NCBI GenBank assembly: GCA_963739345.1
Contig: CAVUAA010000001.1
Coordinates: 248,001 to 312,000 of the forward strand
Direction: 5' to 3'
Source: CAVUAA01 sp963739345
GTDB lineage: Bacteria > Chlamydiota > Chlamydiia > Chlamydiales > JAFEGQ01
DNA length: 64,000 nt
Shown: positions 26,679 to 35,849 of the stretch, one piece after another
Numbering within the stretch: the stretch's first letter is position 1
How the letters are laid out: each line of letters starts with the position of its first letter
The notes under the pieces: generated by a model
Database searches by the model: none
What the model was told of the DNA's origin: nothing
The model's input: the letters and a program-made list of their open reading frames with translations, nothing else
Program-made: the position numbers and the translations under genes

Positions 26679-28288
26679 GGCTTGAGTTTGGCCAGTTCTA
26701 TTTCGATCTGTTCATCCTCGATCTTTTGGAAGAGGATGTGCGGTTCGGGGAGGGTGGCGGGTAGGGGAGCGGCGAGAGCTGCATCCCAGTTGGTGAGGTT
26801 GTTGAGGCCCAGCATCTCCCATAGCTTCGACGCGGTGTGGGGAATGATGGGGGAGGCGATGACGGCGAGCGCTTTTAGACACTCGAGGCAACAGGCGAGG
26901 GTGGTGGCGCGGTGGGTCTCATCGAGCGCTTTCCACGGTTTGCGGTGGTCGAAGAAGGTGTTGCCGAGGCTAGCGAGCTCCATGATGTGCTGGGTCGCTT
27001 TGCGAGGACTGAAGGCGGCGTAGGCGGCGCGGGTCTCTTCGGTGAGTCGTTTTACTTCGGAGAGAAATTCGGAATCGCCGTCGCCAAGGGGAGGGGTCTT
27101 GCCTTCCATCTTTCGGTTAAGAAAGACGAGGGTGCGGTTGACCAGGTTGCCAAACTTGGCGAGCAGCTCCGAGTTGCAGCGGAGCTGGAAGTCTTGCCAG
27201 GTGAACTCGGAGTCATGAGTTTCTGGTGCATTAGCGGCGAGGGTGTAGCGAAGCTGGTCGGGGGTGTATTTGGTGAGGAACTCTTCGATGTCGATGTACC
27301 ACCCATCCGACTTGCTGAACTGCTTCCCTTCAAGAGTAAGGAACTCGTTGGCTGGAAGATGATCGACGGTCTTATAAGGCTGGTCCTGACCGATGGTCAT
27401 GGCGGGGAAGAAGATGGAGTGGAAGAAGATGTTGTCTTTGCCAACGAATTGGACGAGGCGGGTGTCGGGGTTGCACCAGTAGTCGCGCCATCTGTCGGGG
27501 AAGCCCTCCTCGGTTGCGGAGAGATAGCCGATGCACGCCTCAAACCAGACGTAGAACACCTTTCCGGGGGAGACAGGAACTCCCCAGTCGGAATCGCGGG
27601 TGATGGCGCGAGGACGTAGATTCTCTAGGTACTTCTTGGCGAAGTTGAGGACGCCAGGTTTCCACTGTTTGCTCGCGATCCACTCGTCGAGTTTGGGTTG
27701 GAGTTTGTCGAGGAGGAGAAACCAGTGGCGGGTGCTTTTGAGAATGAGGGGAGAGCCGGTCGTCTTGGAGCGGGGATTTTTGAGATCGGTCGCCTCGTAG
27801 GAGGCGCCGCAGTTGGTACACTCATCGCCGCGCGCCGCCTCAAAACCGCAGTGGGGGCAGGTGCCGGCCACGTAGCGGTCGGCGAGGAAACGGGCTTCTT
27901 GTTCACTATAGAGCTGCTTGGTTTCCCGCTCTTCGACGTAGCCATTTTTTTTCAGGTCATTGAAGTACTGAAGGACGTGCTTTTCATGCCCCTTCCAGGT
28001 GGTCCGGGAGTAGTTGTCGAAGGAGATGCCGATCTCGTCGAAGATCCGCTTGTTTATCTCATGGAAGTGGTCGACGTGCTCGCGGGGTGTCCGTCCTGCC
28101 TTCTCAGCACTTAGAGTGATCGCCACCCCGTATTCGTCTGAGCCGCTGATGAACAGGACATCGCTTCCCTGCATCCTCTCAAACCGCGCATAGATGTCGG
28201 CTGAGAGGTAGGCGCCTGCGATGTGTCCAAAGTGGATCGTTCCGTTAGCGTATAGAAGGCCGGAGGTGACCAGAACCCTCTGATTCAT
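26675..28288 (-). CDS. metG: Methionyl-tRNA synthetase
   Basis: Charges tRNA-Met. The 537-residue class I enzyme has the HIGH-type motif YANGTIHFGHIAGAYLSAD, the zinc-binding CPHCGF and CTNC pairs, the WFEACIGYLSAT segment and the KMSKS-type motif KQFSKSDGW (FSKS). It lacks the C-terminal dimerisation domain of the E. coli enzyme. It follows the omega-like gene with overlapping ends. Chlamydia has the same order (gmk, small gene, metG), here with recD2 still close by. Confidence 0.95.
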   Translation of the reverse strand: MNQRVLVTSGLLYANGTIHFGHIAGAYLSADIYARFERMQGSDVLFISGSDEYGVAITLSAEKAGRTPREHVDHFHEINKRIFDEIGISFDNYSRTTWKGHEKHVLQYFNDLKKNGYVEERETKQLYSEQEARFLADRYVAGTCPHCGFEAARGDECTNCGASYEATDLKNPRSKTTGSPLILKSTRHWFLLLDKLQPKLDEWIASKQWKPGVLNFAKKYLENLRPRAITRDSDWGVPVSPGKVFYVWFEACIGYLSATEEGFPDRWRDYWCNPDTRLVQFVGKDNIFFHSIFFPAMTIGQDQPYKTVDHLPANEFLTLEGKQFSKSDGWYIDIEEFLTKYTPDQLRYTLAANAPETHDSEFTWQDFQLRCNSELLAKFGNLVNRTLVFLNRKMEGKTPPLGDGDSEFLSEVKRLTEETRAAYAAFSPRKATQHIMELASLGNTFFDHRKPWKALDETHRATTLACCLECLKALAVIASPIIPHTASKLWEMLGLNNLTNWDAALAAPLPATLPEPHILFQKIEDEQIEIELAKLKP

Positions 28289-28542
28289 TCGGCAGGCGAT
28301 GCTACAACGATGGTTTCAATAGGCTGCACTTTTCTGCTCGGAGGAGGGAGTTTGTCCTTTCCGGAATCGATTTCCATCAAAATCTGAAACGCCTGATTGT
28401 CGATTGGAGAGTCGGTGTGGAAGCCGCGGCCGGCAAGGATGTGCTCTTTGCCGAGGCCAATCGCGTAGTTGATTAGATCAAACGACCCTTTGCCCGCATG
28501 CTTGAGCAGCGCCTCGTTGGTCAATCTATCTCTAAGTAGCAT
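28285..28542 (-). CDS. Putative RNA polymerase omega subunit (small protein between gmk and metG)
   Basis: An 85-residue protein with KGSFDLINYAIGLGKEHI and a central FQILMEIDSGK, which resembles the omega core (a helix with FxLVNxAxxRA, then ALxEIxxGK). In many bacteria rpoZ follows gmk, as here. In Chlamydia the gene at this place is usually called hypothetical (CT031). I favour omega from the position and weak motif match, but the resemblance is partial. Overlaps gmk and metG at its two ends. Confidence 0.6.
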   Translation of the reverse strand: MLLRDRLTNEALLKHAGKGSFDLINYAIGLGKEHILAGRGFHTDSPIDNQAFQILMEIDSGKDKLPPPSRKVQPIETIVVASPAE

Positions 28543-29143
28543 GATTTTTCTCCAAGTTGGCTACCTTGTGCGTCTCGGCGATGAAAACCGCCCTCAGCGA
28601 CTGGTAGGCTGTATTTAAATTGTCATTCACAATGTGGTAGTTGTAGTGGTCGATCTGTTCTAGTTCGTGGGCGGCCCAGGCGAGCCGTTTTTCAATCATC
28701 TCCGCAGATTCGGTCTTTCGGTCGACCAGACGGCGCTGCTGCTCCTCGCGTGAGGGGGCACTCAGGAAAATCGATACCACCTCCATCTTCTCGCGGACGG
28801 CGATTGCCCCTTGGGTGTCAACCACCATGAATACATGGTTCTTTTTCGCCAGCAGGTCATCGACAATTCGCTGGGATGTTCCATAGCGGATCCCAAATAC
28901 TTCGGCATGCTCGAGAAACTCTCCTGCAGCTACTTGCTGATCGAACTGGGCATCTGACAAAAAGTGGTAGTGCTCGCCGTCGCTCTCACCTGGGCGTGCG
29001 GGGCGGGTGGTGCAGGAGATACTCTCGACAACACCCGGAAACTCGTCGAGGAGCATGTGCATAAGCGTCGTCTTGCCGGTCCCCGCGGGGGCCGACATCA
29101 CAAACACTAAACCCTGCTTTGTTTTTCCTAAAAGCTCTGACAT
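28532..29143 (-). CDS. gmk: Guanylate kinase
   Basis: Phosphorylates GMP to GDP with ATP. About 203 residues, with the P-loop SAPAGTGKTTL, the GMP-binding SCTTRPARPGESDGEHYHF and the R-rich lid region with RREEQQRRLVDR-like sequence (SREEQQRRLVDR). The ATG at 29143 overlaps the TGA of yicC (TGATG), indicating coupling. Intact. Confidence 0.95.
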   Translation of the reverse strand: MSELLGKTKQGLVFVMSAPAGTGKTTLMHMLLDEFPGVVESISCTTRPARPGESDGEHYHFLSDAQFDQQVAAGEFLEHAEVFGIRYGTSQRIVDDLLAKKNHVFMVVDTQGAIAVREKMEVVSIFLSAPSREEQQRRLVDRKTESAEMIEKRLAWAAHELEQIDHYNYHIVNDNLNTAYQSLRAVFIAETHKVANLEKNHAT

Positions 29144-29922
29144 CACTCTACATTTTGTATCTGTTCGCGAACCCTTTCGAGTTCACCCTTGATCTCAATC
29201 ACCCGCTCACTCACCTCGACATCCTGCCCCTTGGCACCGATGGTGTTCACCTCTCTGAGCAGCTCTTGCACGAGGAAGTCGAGCTTCCTCCCAGAGGCCA
29301 GCTCTTTCCCGTCAACCGCTGCAAGCAGCGTCGTCAGGTGGTGGCTAAACCGGGTCACCTCTTCGGTGAAATCGCTCCGCTCAATCAGGAGGGCCACTTC
29401 CATCTCCGGCAGGCTCTCGCCCACCCGCGCCCGAATCTTCTCGCCAGCTGCGCCGGCTCGCTCTTTAATCTCGCCCAGCAGCCTCGCCATCTGCTTCAGC
29501 CGGGGAACGAGGTCGGCTGCCATCGCCCGTCCTTCAGCATCCCGTCCGCCCACCAGCTCCTCAAGAGCCGCCTCGACCACCGGTCGCAATGCACCAGCGT
29601 CAGGCACCTCGGTCAACGACACACCCTGCACCAACAGCTGAAAGCAAAAACTTACTTCCAGTCCCAGCTCTTGGGCCATCGCGTCAGCCGACTTTTTGAG
29701 TCCCTTCAAAAGGGGGAGATTGGGCCGTGCGGCACCACCCTCAGCAGCAACGTGGACGCTCACGCGTCCACGTTGTACCCGCTCTTGCACCCACGCTCGC
29801 ACCTCTACTTCCGGCGCCTGTCCGTGGGTGATAACCTCTAAGTGTCTTCTGTTAAGAGACTTGATCTCGACATTCCAGCCCGATCCAGTGGCTCTTCCGA
29901 AGCCGGTCATGCTGCGTAACAT
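29143..29922 (-). CDS. yicC: YicC family endoribonuclease
   Basis: A 259-residue protein with the family start MLRSMTGFGRATG and the end DVEVSERVIEIKGELERVREQ. YicC relatives cut structured RNA endonucleolytically. The order yicC-gmk-rpoZ is a classic conserved cluster, which supports both this call and the omega assignment. An A-rich GCGGATG sequence precedes the start; no clear promoter seen. Confidence 0.9.
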   Translation of the reverse strand: MLRSMTGFGRATGSGWNVEIKSLNRRHLEVITHGQAPEVEVRAWVQERVQRGRVSVHVAAEGGAARPNLPLLKGLKKSADAMAQELGLEVSFCFQLLVQGVSLTEVPDAGALRPVVEAALEELVGGRDAEGRAMAADLVPRLKQMARLLGEIKERAGAAGEKIRARVGESLPEMEVALLIERSDFTEEVTRFSHHLTTLLAAVDGKELASGRKLDFLVQELLREVNTIGAKGQDVEVSERVIEIKGELERVREQIQNVE

Positions 29923-29947
29923 CCGCGAAGTTTAGGGGAGCAAGGCC

Positions 29948-30535
29948 CTATCTGTCAATGATTAGACTCAATTGTTGATAGACCCAGTGATTGGGTTCAG
30001 GCTGGCTGAGGCGGGTGGCGAGATCGACCTGGCGGACGGTGCCGGTGAAGGAGGTAGCTTCGATGAACTGGTCCGCTCCTTCGTAGAGCATGACGTGGAC
30101 GATGTTGTCGGGGGTCTCTTGCTTGGCCATCAGGAGGATGTCGGCAGGTTGGAGGGTCTCAACGGGTGTGAAGTGGCGGGCCTGGTCGCGGGCGTCGCGG
30201 GGGATGGCGATGCCGGCGGCGCGGTAGGCGAGGTGGACGAGCCCTGAGCAGTCGATGGCGCCGTCGCCGAGGCCGCCCCACAGGTAGGGCCAGCCGAGAC
30301 AGCGCCGAGCGGCGGCGACCACCGCTTCGCGCCACGGCTGCGTGGTGCCGCTTGCGATCCAGCCGCGGTAGCCGTGCCAGCTGTCGGTGAACTGCTGTTG
30401 GTCGAGCGCTTCGACATGAAGCCGTTCGTCGGTCCGCTCAAGAATGCGCACCCGCTCGCCTTGCCGCAGCTGGGTAAGGATGTCCCCTTTGGTGTCGCGT
30501 AAGTCAGTCAACGGGACAGAAATGTTTTCAATCAT
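29948..30535 (-). CDS. NlpC/P60 family peptidoglycan hydrolase
   Basis: A cysteine peptidase cutting peptide cross-bridges of peptidoglycan. Two parts are visible: an N-terminal SH3-like domain (GDILTQLRQGERVRILER, HGYRGWIASG) and the catalytic NlpC/P60 domain with YLWGG, the nucleophile in DCSGLVHLAYR, and a histidine in NIVHVMLYEGADQFIEA. No signal peptide is evident from ATG 30535; an alternative TTG upstream at 30574 adds 13 residues but would overlap the divergent gene. A single such hydrolase is known in Chlamydia. Confidence 0.85.
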   Translation of the reverse strand: MIENISVPLTDLRDTKGDILTQLRQGERVRILERTDERLHVEALDQQQFTDSWHGYRGWIASGTTQPWREAVVAAARRCLGWPYLWGGLGDGAIDCSGLVHLAYRAAGIAIPRDARDQARHFTPVETLQPADILLMAKQETPDNIVHVMLYEGADQFIEATSFTGTVRQVDLATRLSQPEPNHWVYQQLSLIIDR

Positions 30536-30548
30536 TAGGGTTAGGATC

Positions 30549-31166
30549 ATGCAGGTAGAAGCAGGTCCAGTCAAGCTTGAGGGGTTTCTCGATGTACCGG
30601 AAACGGCGCGCGGGTTGGTCCTTTTTATTCATGGAAGCGGGAGTTCTCGTGAGAGCCCCCGCAATCAGGCGGTAGCGGCGATGTTGCGCGAAGGGGAGGA
30701 GCTGGGAACGCTCCTCTTTGATCTGTTGACTGAAGAGGAGAGGCAGGTGGACGAGATGACGACCGAGCTCCGCTTCGATATTCCGATGCTCGCGGAGCGG
30801 GTGGTGGGGGCGATTGCTTGGGCGCGTGAGAACTTTCCCGATTTGCAGCTGGGATTGATTGGATCGAGCACGGGAGCTGCTGCTGCTCTTGTGGCTGCGG
30901 CTGAGGTGTCAGTGGAGGCGGTGGTTTCACGGGGTGGTCGGCCAGATTTGGCCGGCACTGCGCTGTCGAAGGTTCATGCGCCGACGATGTTGATCGTCGG
31001 GAGCGAAGACACTCAGGTGTTGGAACTCAATCGGCAGGCGTATGAGCGGATGGTGTGTGAGCGGCAGATGATCGTCGTTCCCGGTGCCACCCACCTTTTC
31101 CCCGAGGTGGGGACATTGGAATCAGCCTCACATTCGGCCCGCCGCTGGTTTTCGCGTCATCTTTGA
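30549..31166 (+). CDS. Alpha/beta hydrolase (dienelactone hydrolase-like)
   Basis: A 205-residue cytoplasmic hydrolase with the oxyanion segment LFIHGSGSSRESPRN, the nucleophile elbow GLIGSSTGAAAAL (serine), an acid in IVGSEDTQVLELN and a histidine in VPGATHLFPEVG. Its gene converges on a phosphoribosyltransferase gene and overlaps its end by ten bases. These two families are often neighbours or fused in other bacteria, so a shared but unknown pathway is likely. Start ATG 30549 lies 13 bases from the divergent NlpC start. Confidence 0.8.
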   Translation: MQVEAGPVKLEGFLDVPETARGLVLFIHGSGSSRESPRNQAVAAMLREGEELGTLLFDLLTEEERQVDEMTTELRFDIPMLAERVVGAIAWARENFPDLQLGLIGSSTGAAAALVAAAEVSVEAVVSRGGRPDLAGTALSKVHAPTMLIVGSEDTQVLELNRQAYERMVCERQMIVVPGATHLFPEVGTLESASHSARRWFSRHL

Positions 31167-31795
31167 GCGGCCTGCACGAGCTCGATCACTTCATCATCGG
31201 TCACCTGCTCAAAGTGGTCATAGAATTGGTCCACCGACTGAAACGAGACGGGGGAGTAGGGGCAGACCACCTCGTCGGCTAGCTCTTTGATCTCCGCGAG
31301 GGTGTCGGGAGGGGAGACGGGGACAGCGACGACAATCTTGCGCGGGTGCTCTGCTCGGACGGAGAGGATCGCCCCCTTCATGGTCGATCCCGTTGCCAGC
31401 CCATCGTCGATGATCAAGACGGTCTTACCCTTCAGCTTGCGCGGAGCCATTCCCGGACGGTAGAGTTGGAGGCGGGCTGATGCCTCTTGGGCTCGGCGGG
31501 TGGTCTCCTCTTCAATGTAGCGTTTTGAGACATCGAGCATCCGGCAGAGCTTCTCATTGAAGTGCCCCTCACCACTTTCTGTGATCGCTCCGATGGCAAG
31601 TTCTGGTTGATGGGGAGCGCCAATCTTGTGAGGGCAGGTGATGTCGAGGGGGAGGTCCAACATTTGCGCCACCTCAAAGGCGAGAACGATCCCGCCGCGC
31701 GGCAGACCAACCACCACCGCATCCTGTTGCCCTTTGTAGGCGATTAACGCTTCGGCCAGCCCCTGCCCCGCCTCCTGTCGGTTTCTAAAACGCAT
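31157..31795 (-). CDS. Phosphoribosyltransferase
   Basis: A 212-residue type I phosphoribosyltransferase. The PRPP-binding loop is VLIIDDGLATGSTMKGAIL (the DDGxATGST motif), and the N-terminal loop is VVVGLPRGGIVLAFEVA. The substrate base cannot be read from the sequence. It belongs to the group often linked with dienelactone-hydrolase-like proteins, as here. It starts with MRFRNRQEAGQGLAEAL, typical of this group. Confidence 0.85.
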   Translation of the reverse strand: MRFRNRQEAGQGLAEALIAYKGQQDAVVVGLPRGGIVLAFEVAQMLDLPLDITCPHKIGAPHQPELAIGAITESGEGHFNEKLCRMLDVSKRYIEEETTRRAQEASARLQLYRPGMAPRKLKGKTVLIIDDGLATGSTMKGAILSVRAEHPRKIVVAVPVSPPDTLAEIKELADEVVCPYSPVSFQSVDQFYDHFEQVTDDEVIELVQAAQR

Positions 31796-31866
31796 GCCTC
31801 TATATAGTCCGCCTGGCTACCTATTCGCAATCATGATGGTCGGTAAGGCGGGTACGATAACAGAAA

Positions 31867-31907
31867 TGGCAAGGCTGCTGGTCGTTAGATGACCAGCGGC
31901 CTCGCCA
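31867..31907 (-). terminator. Hairpin downstream of the porin gene
   Basis: Two 17-base arms with two G-U type mismatches (TGGCAAGGCTGCTGGTC against its partner) around the loop GTTAGAT. It lies 27 bases past the stop of the porin gene. There is no T-run on either side, so it would be a weak intrinsic terminator or an mRNA 3' stabiliser. Confidence 0.5.
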
Positions 31908-31933
31908 ACTTAGCTGACTCTCTCATTTAGAGG

Positions 31934-33019
31934 TTAGTAGGAGACGTTGAAGCCAACTGATGGTCCACCGAAGCCTATATTGTTGCATTGGCGGTTACCC
32001 GAAACTTGACCTAGTAGGCTTGGAAGTGGAACAGCAATGTCATTGGGTGCAATGACAGGATCAGTCATCAGCCTCCCACCCCAGTATTCAATAATTTCCC
32101 AAGCAAAGAAGAGGGTGAAATCCAGGTTGCAAAGCGTTTTAATGTATTCAATTTTCGCTCGCAGGCCCACGCCCGGGACCACGGCAGCCTTGGTCGGGTA
32201 AATTGTTGGAAAGGTCAAATCTGCACTTTGGTTTTCTCCATGACGGCGATAAGTGCCACTGTATGAACCAAAAAGTCCAACAGCAGAGAGCTCGGTTGAT
32301 GCTTGCAGGCATGATAGAATTTGGGCCCGGATTCCAAAGCCTATTCCAAGGCCTCCACCATCAAAGGTTCCGGTCGCTTTTTCGGCAATAATTCCCGCAG
32401 GATCGCCTGCAAATGCGCCATTCCCGATTACGGTGCGTTTAACCTTAATCTGGGCATAACGCCCTTCAAGCCATGAATAGAGCTGACAGCATTGGTTGCC
32501 TAAGCACTGTATTCCTGCGCGAGTGTTTACATCTTGGTAGCCGTAGCGAATTCGGGTTGAGGCTCGGATGAGCGCTTGCGATACGGCTATGCCCTGGGCA
32601 TAAATGATCGGCTCATCCCTTTCGATTTGGTCAAGATCAGCAGATTGAAACCACGTATAGCGAGCATCGGCAAACCAACAGTCTTGGTCATATCGAGCGG
32701 CAACGCGCAGACCTAGGTTGATTGATGGAGCTACGCTAGCAACTGGGGTTTTAATTCCGGAGATGCCAGCAGTAAGTATAGGATCAATAACAAATGCGTA
32801 GTCGTCTATGCAGGCGATGGCTTGCCAGAGCAGCAGCTCCGCATCGACACGGATGTTTCCGCATATCCCCAATTGGTTCTTGTAATCGACTGGGCCAGCG
32901 CACGAATTGTTGCGCGGGTTCGAGGACGCGGGGTTGGCCGTTAAGCGGCAGGGGGTGGTATTTGCTGCGGACGCGGTCGTTCCCACAATGAGCATTAGCA
33001 GCGCGAAGAATCGTTTCAT
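31934..33019 (-). CDS. MOMP-like outer-membrane beta-barrel (Legionella-type porin)
   Basis: A 361-residue exported protein: signal peptide MKRFFALLMLIVGTTASA, several cysteines, alternating beta-strand segments and a terminal aromatic residue (SVGFNVSY) as expected for barrel assembly. The segments DAELLLWQA, WFADARYTW and GLGIGFGIRAQ recall the major-outer-membrane-protein-like porins of environmental chlamydiae, related to Legionella outer-membrane proteins. ATG 33019 is set by AGGAGG upstream. The cysteine richness (about 14) would allow disulfide cross-linking as in chlamydial MOMP; this is inference. Confidence 0.75.
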   Translation of the reverse strand: MKRFFALLMLIVGTTASAANTTPCRLTANPASSNPRNNSCAGPVDYKNQLGICGNIRVDAELLLWQAIACIDDYAFVIDPILTAGISGIKTPVASVAPSINLGLRVAARYDQDCWFADARYTWFQSADLDQIERDEPIIYAQGIAVSQALIRASTRIRYGYQDVNTRAGIQCLGNQCCQLYSWLEGRYAQIKVKRTVIGNGAFAGDPAGIIAEKATGTFDGGGLGIGFGIRAQILSCLQASTELSAVGLFGSYSGTYRRHGENQSADLTFPTIYPTKAAVVPGVGLRAKIEYIKTLCNLDFTLFFAWEIIEYWGGRLMTDPVIAPNDIAVPLPSLLGQVSGNRQCNNIGFGGPSVGFNVSY

Positions 33020-33113
33020 TTTGGAGACCTCCTGTGGTTCACATTGATTGTGATGCAAGTGTCACAGGTCTTTTTTTTTTCACAAGTGAATGTAGACGAC
33101 ATTGTTCGAAGTC

Positions 33114-35240
33114 CTACAGATTTGCCAAGACCTGTTTAAGGCCTGTGTGACGCGTCCGTGCTCCGTCGTTGTGGAGTGCCATGTGGAGTGCTTGTGTTGT
33201 TCCAACAAGCACCACCAACTTCTTTCCCCGCGTCACTCCCGTGTACAGCAGGTTTCTCTGGAGAAGAACATAATGGGAGGTGTGGATAGGCATCACAATG
33301 CAGGGACACTCGCTCCCCTGGTATTTGTGGACAGAAACCGCATAGGCGGGGACCAGCTCTTCGAGCTCGGTAAACTTGTACTCCACTTGCCGCCCATCAA
33401 ACTGTACCCGGACGAGGTGATTGTTGAGATCCATGCTCAGGATGAAGCCGACGTCGCCGTTGTACACTTCTTTGTCGTAGTTATTGCGAGTCTGCATCAC
33501 CTTGTCGCGGACGTGAAACTCCCGACCCGCCCGCATTAGCGGTTGATTCGATGGATTGAGCGCTGCTTGCAGGACGGTGTTGAGCGCCTCAATTCCCACC
33601 GCCCCTTTGCGCATGGGAGCGAGCACCTGAATATCGCGTAGCGGATCGAAACCGTAGGTTTTAGGGAGGCGGTGTTGCACTAAGCCAACGATCATCTTTT
33701 GGATGTCTTCAGCATCGGGGATCTCTATGAAGAAGAAATCGCTTGCCGGATCCCGCTTCAGATCGGGCGTCCGCCCATTTTTGATTGCGTGGGCGTTGGT
33801 GATAATCTTCGATCCTTGTGCCTGACGGAAAATTCGGTTGAGGCGGGTGACTGGAATCACTTCCGATGCAATCATGTCGCGCAACACATTGCCCGGTCCA
33901 ACGCTCGGCAGCTGATCGATGTCGCCCACCAAAATCACCCGCGCGTGACTTGGCACTGCTTTGAGCAACGAGTGCATCAATGCGGTGTCGATCATGCTCG
34001 CTTCATCGACAATGAGCAGATCGCATTTCAGTGGAGAACTGCGATCCCGCTTAAACGCCCGTTTTTTGAAGTCCCACTCCAACAAGCTGTGAATCGTTTT
34101 TGCATGTCTCCGAGTGATCTCCGCCATCCGCTTTGCCGCCCGTCCCGTCGGCGCCGCTAACAAAATATCACCCGTTAAGTGACCGGTGATCGCCAAAATG
34201 GCCTTGGTGATCGTGCTCTTTCCCGTCCCCGGACCGCCGGTGATGATCTGAATCTTTTCCGAGAGCGCCTGCGCCACCGCTATCTCTTGATTGTCGGCCA
34301 GCGCGATCGAGAGCTTCTCCTGCACCCACGCCGTCGCCTTTTCCGTGTCCACCTGCCGGAGGGGACAGGGGGCCTCCATTAGCCGCTTCACTTCCCGTCC
34401 AATTCCTGCCTCGTGTTGATAGAGAACCTTCAGCCAAATGCGCTCTCCCTCAATCACCACTCGGGCTTGCTCCCGCAGACTCTCTACGCCGGCCGCCACC
34501 GGCACCCCCAACACCTCTTCTGCTTCCTCGGAAAACTCTTCGATCGGATAGCAGGTGTGCCCATTGCTTGAGAGTCTGTCGAGAACGAACTCGCATCCCG
34601 CTTCAATCCGCTGCAGCGAGTCGTGCTCGATCCCCATCTCCTTCGCGATCCGATCGGCCATCACAAAGCCCATCCCAAACACATCGTGCGCCAGCGCATA
34701 GGGGTTAGCTTTTACCTTTTGCAAAGCGAGTTCCCCATACACCTTGTAGATTTTCTGCGCGTAGGCGGGCGACACCCCGTAGCCTTGCAAAAAGACCATC
34801 ACATCCCGGATCACCCTCTGCTGCGCCCAACACCCTTCAATCGTCTCCAATCGGCCTCGGCCAATCCCTTCCACCTCCAACAAACGCTCCGGCCACGTGT
34901 CGATCACATCTAGCGTCTTTGGTCCAAACGCATCGACGATCCGCTCCGCCATCTTCGGTCCGATTCCATGAATGAGGCCGGATCCCAAATATTTTCTAAT
35001 CCCGACCACCGTCGCCGGCGCCTCGATCCGCGCCTCCGCCACTCCAAATTGCCATCCATGATTCGGATCGTTCTTCCACACCCCCTTCAATCGGACTGTT
35101 TCACCCGCCGCCACCCCCGGCATCACCCCTACCGCGCACGTCAGCTTCGGCTTCCCGTCCTCGCTTAAGCGAGCCACCGTGAATCCCGACTCCGCATTCT
35201 GAAACGTAATCCGCTCTACAACCCCAACAATCTCTTCCAT
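33114..35240 (-). CDS. recD2: RecD2-type ATP-dependent DNA helicase
   Basis: A 708-residue superfamily 1B helicase (5'-3') of the RecD2/TraA type that acts without RecBC. N-terminal OB-like part (MEEIVGVVERITFQNAESGF), helix-hairpin-helix repeats (GIGPKMAERI, VEGIGRGRL), Walker A GGPGTGKST around residues 333-341, Walker B DEASMID, and the late motif VSVHKYQGSECP. Full length. From memory recD follows metG in Chlamydia, as it nearly does here. Confidence 0.93.
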   Translation of the reverse strand: MEEIVGVVERITFQNAESGFTVARLSEDGKPKLTCAVGVMPGVAAGETVRLKGVWKNDPNHGWQFGVAEARIEAPATVVGIRKYLGSGLIHGIGPKMAERIVDAFGPKTLDVIDTWPERLLEVEGIGRGRLETIEGCWAQQRVIRDVMVFLQGYGVSPAYAQKIYKVYGELALQKVKANPYALAHDVFGMGFVMADRIAKEMGIEHDSLQRIEAGCEFVLDRLSSNGHTCYPIEEFSEEAEEVLGVPVAAGVESLREQARVVIEGERIWLKVLYQHEAGIGREVKRLMEAPCPLRQVDTEKATAWVQEKLSIALADNQEIAVAQALSEKIQIITGGPGTGKSTITKAILAITGHLTGDILLAAPTGRAAKRMAEITRRHAKTIHSLLEWDFKKRAFKRDRSSPLKCDLLIVDEASMIDTALMHSLLKAVPSHARVILVGDIDQLPSVGPGNVLRDMIASEVIPVTRLNRIFRQAQGSKIITNAHAIKNGRTPDLKRDPASDFFFIEIPDAEDIQKMIVGLVQHRLPKTYGFDPLRDIQVLAPMRKGAVGIEALNTVLQAALNPSNQPLMRAGREFHVRDKVMQTRNNYDKEVYNGDVGFILSMDLNNHLVRVQFDGRQVEYKFTELEELVPAYAVSVHKYQGSECPCIVMPIHTSHYVLLQRNLLYTGVTRGKKLVVLVGTTQALHMALHNDGARTRHTGLKQVLANL

Positions 35241-35273
35241 GCGGGAGAGAGTAGCCCAAACAGCATTTTCACT

Positions 35274-35302
35274 TTGCGGATATTGTCTCTCAGGCTTAAA
35301 CT
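35274..35302 (+). promoter_or_regulatory. Promoter of the tRNA-Asn array
   Basis: TTGCGG (35274-35279) and TAAACT (35297-35302) are separated by 17 bases, and the -10 box ends 11 bases before the first tRNA-Asn half. The same 11-base distance is found for the promoter inside each repeat unit, which supports both. Confidence 0.55.
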
Positions 35303-35313
35303 GGAGCCTCCAA

Positions 35314-35581
35314 TCCGGATTAGCTCAGTTGGTAGAGCAGTGGACTTGGCGAACGCCATGTCCACTTCCGAGCGGCTCCTCGACCGTTTCTCGGCGATCT
35401 GCGTCGTCTCTCTCCTCGCACGTGGCGGCGGCCACGCGACTCGTCGAGATACTCGCATCTCCTCCCAGAAACGGCCGACTAGCCTGCACGGTAGCGGCCA
35501 GACGCTCGCAATCCATTTGTCGCTAGTTCGACTCCGGTCCTTGCTAAATAATGGTCCAATTTCCTAAAATGGTCCGTCCAA
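35314..35581 (+). pseudogene. Interrupted tRNA-Asn-like unit 1
   Basis: The 5' half (acceptor strand, D arm, first anticodon strand GTGGA) is exact. The insert begins at the anticodon; its first bases with the tRNA anticodon strand make GTGGACTTGGCG and its complement CGCCATGTCCAC, a 12-base stem that replaces the anticodon arm. Inside are further stems (CGTGGC with GCCACG; CGACCGTTTCT with AGAAACGGCCG). This copy has CCGG in the 3' half (35534-35537), where units 2 and 3 have CCAG. Confidence 0.75.
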
Positions 35582-35849
35582 TCCGGATTAGCTCAGTTGG
35601 TAGAGCAGTGGACTTGGCGAACGCCATGTCCACTTCCGAGCGGCTCCTCGACCGTTTCTCGGTGATCTGCGTCGTCTCTCTCCTCGCACGTGGCGGCGGC
35701 CACGCGACTCGTCGAGATACTCGCATCTCCTCCCAGAAACGGCCGACTAGCCTGCACGGTAGCGGCCAGACGCTCGCAATCCATTTGTCGCTAGTTCGAC
35801 TCCAGTCCTTGCTAAATAATGGTCCAATTTCCTAAAATGGTCCGTCCAA
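35582..35849 (+). pseudogene. Interrupted tRNA-Asn-like unit 2
   Basis: Same structure as unit 1, with T instead of C in the CTCGGTGATC part of the insert and A instead of G in the 3' half. Its promoter, in the end of unit 1, is TTGCTA (35541-35546) and TAAAAT (35565-35570), spaced by 18, again ending 11 bases before the tRNA half. Confidence 0.75.

Noticed and set aside
30444..30548. Upstream extension of the alpha/beta hydrolase
   Set aside because: Antisense to the NlpC/P60 N-terminus; the family start fits ATG 30549.
35346..35510. Group I or group II self-splicing intron in the tRNA anticodon loop
   Set aside because: I could not find the conserved group I core elements or a group II domain V; the 3' tRNA half is also no longer able to form a tRNA, so splicing to a working tRNA is not supported.
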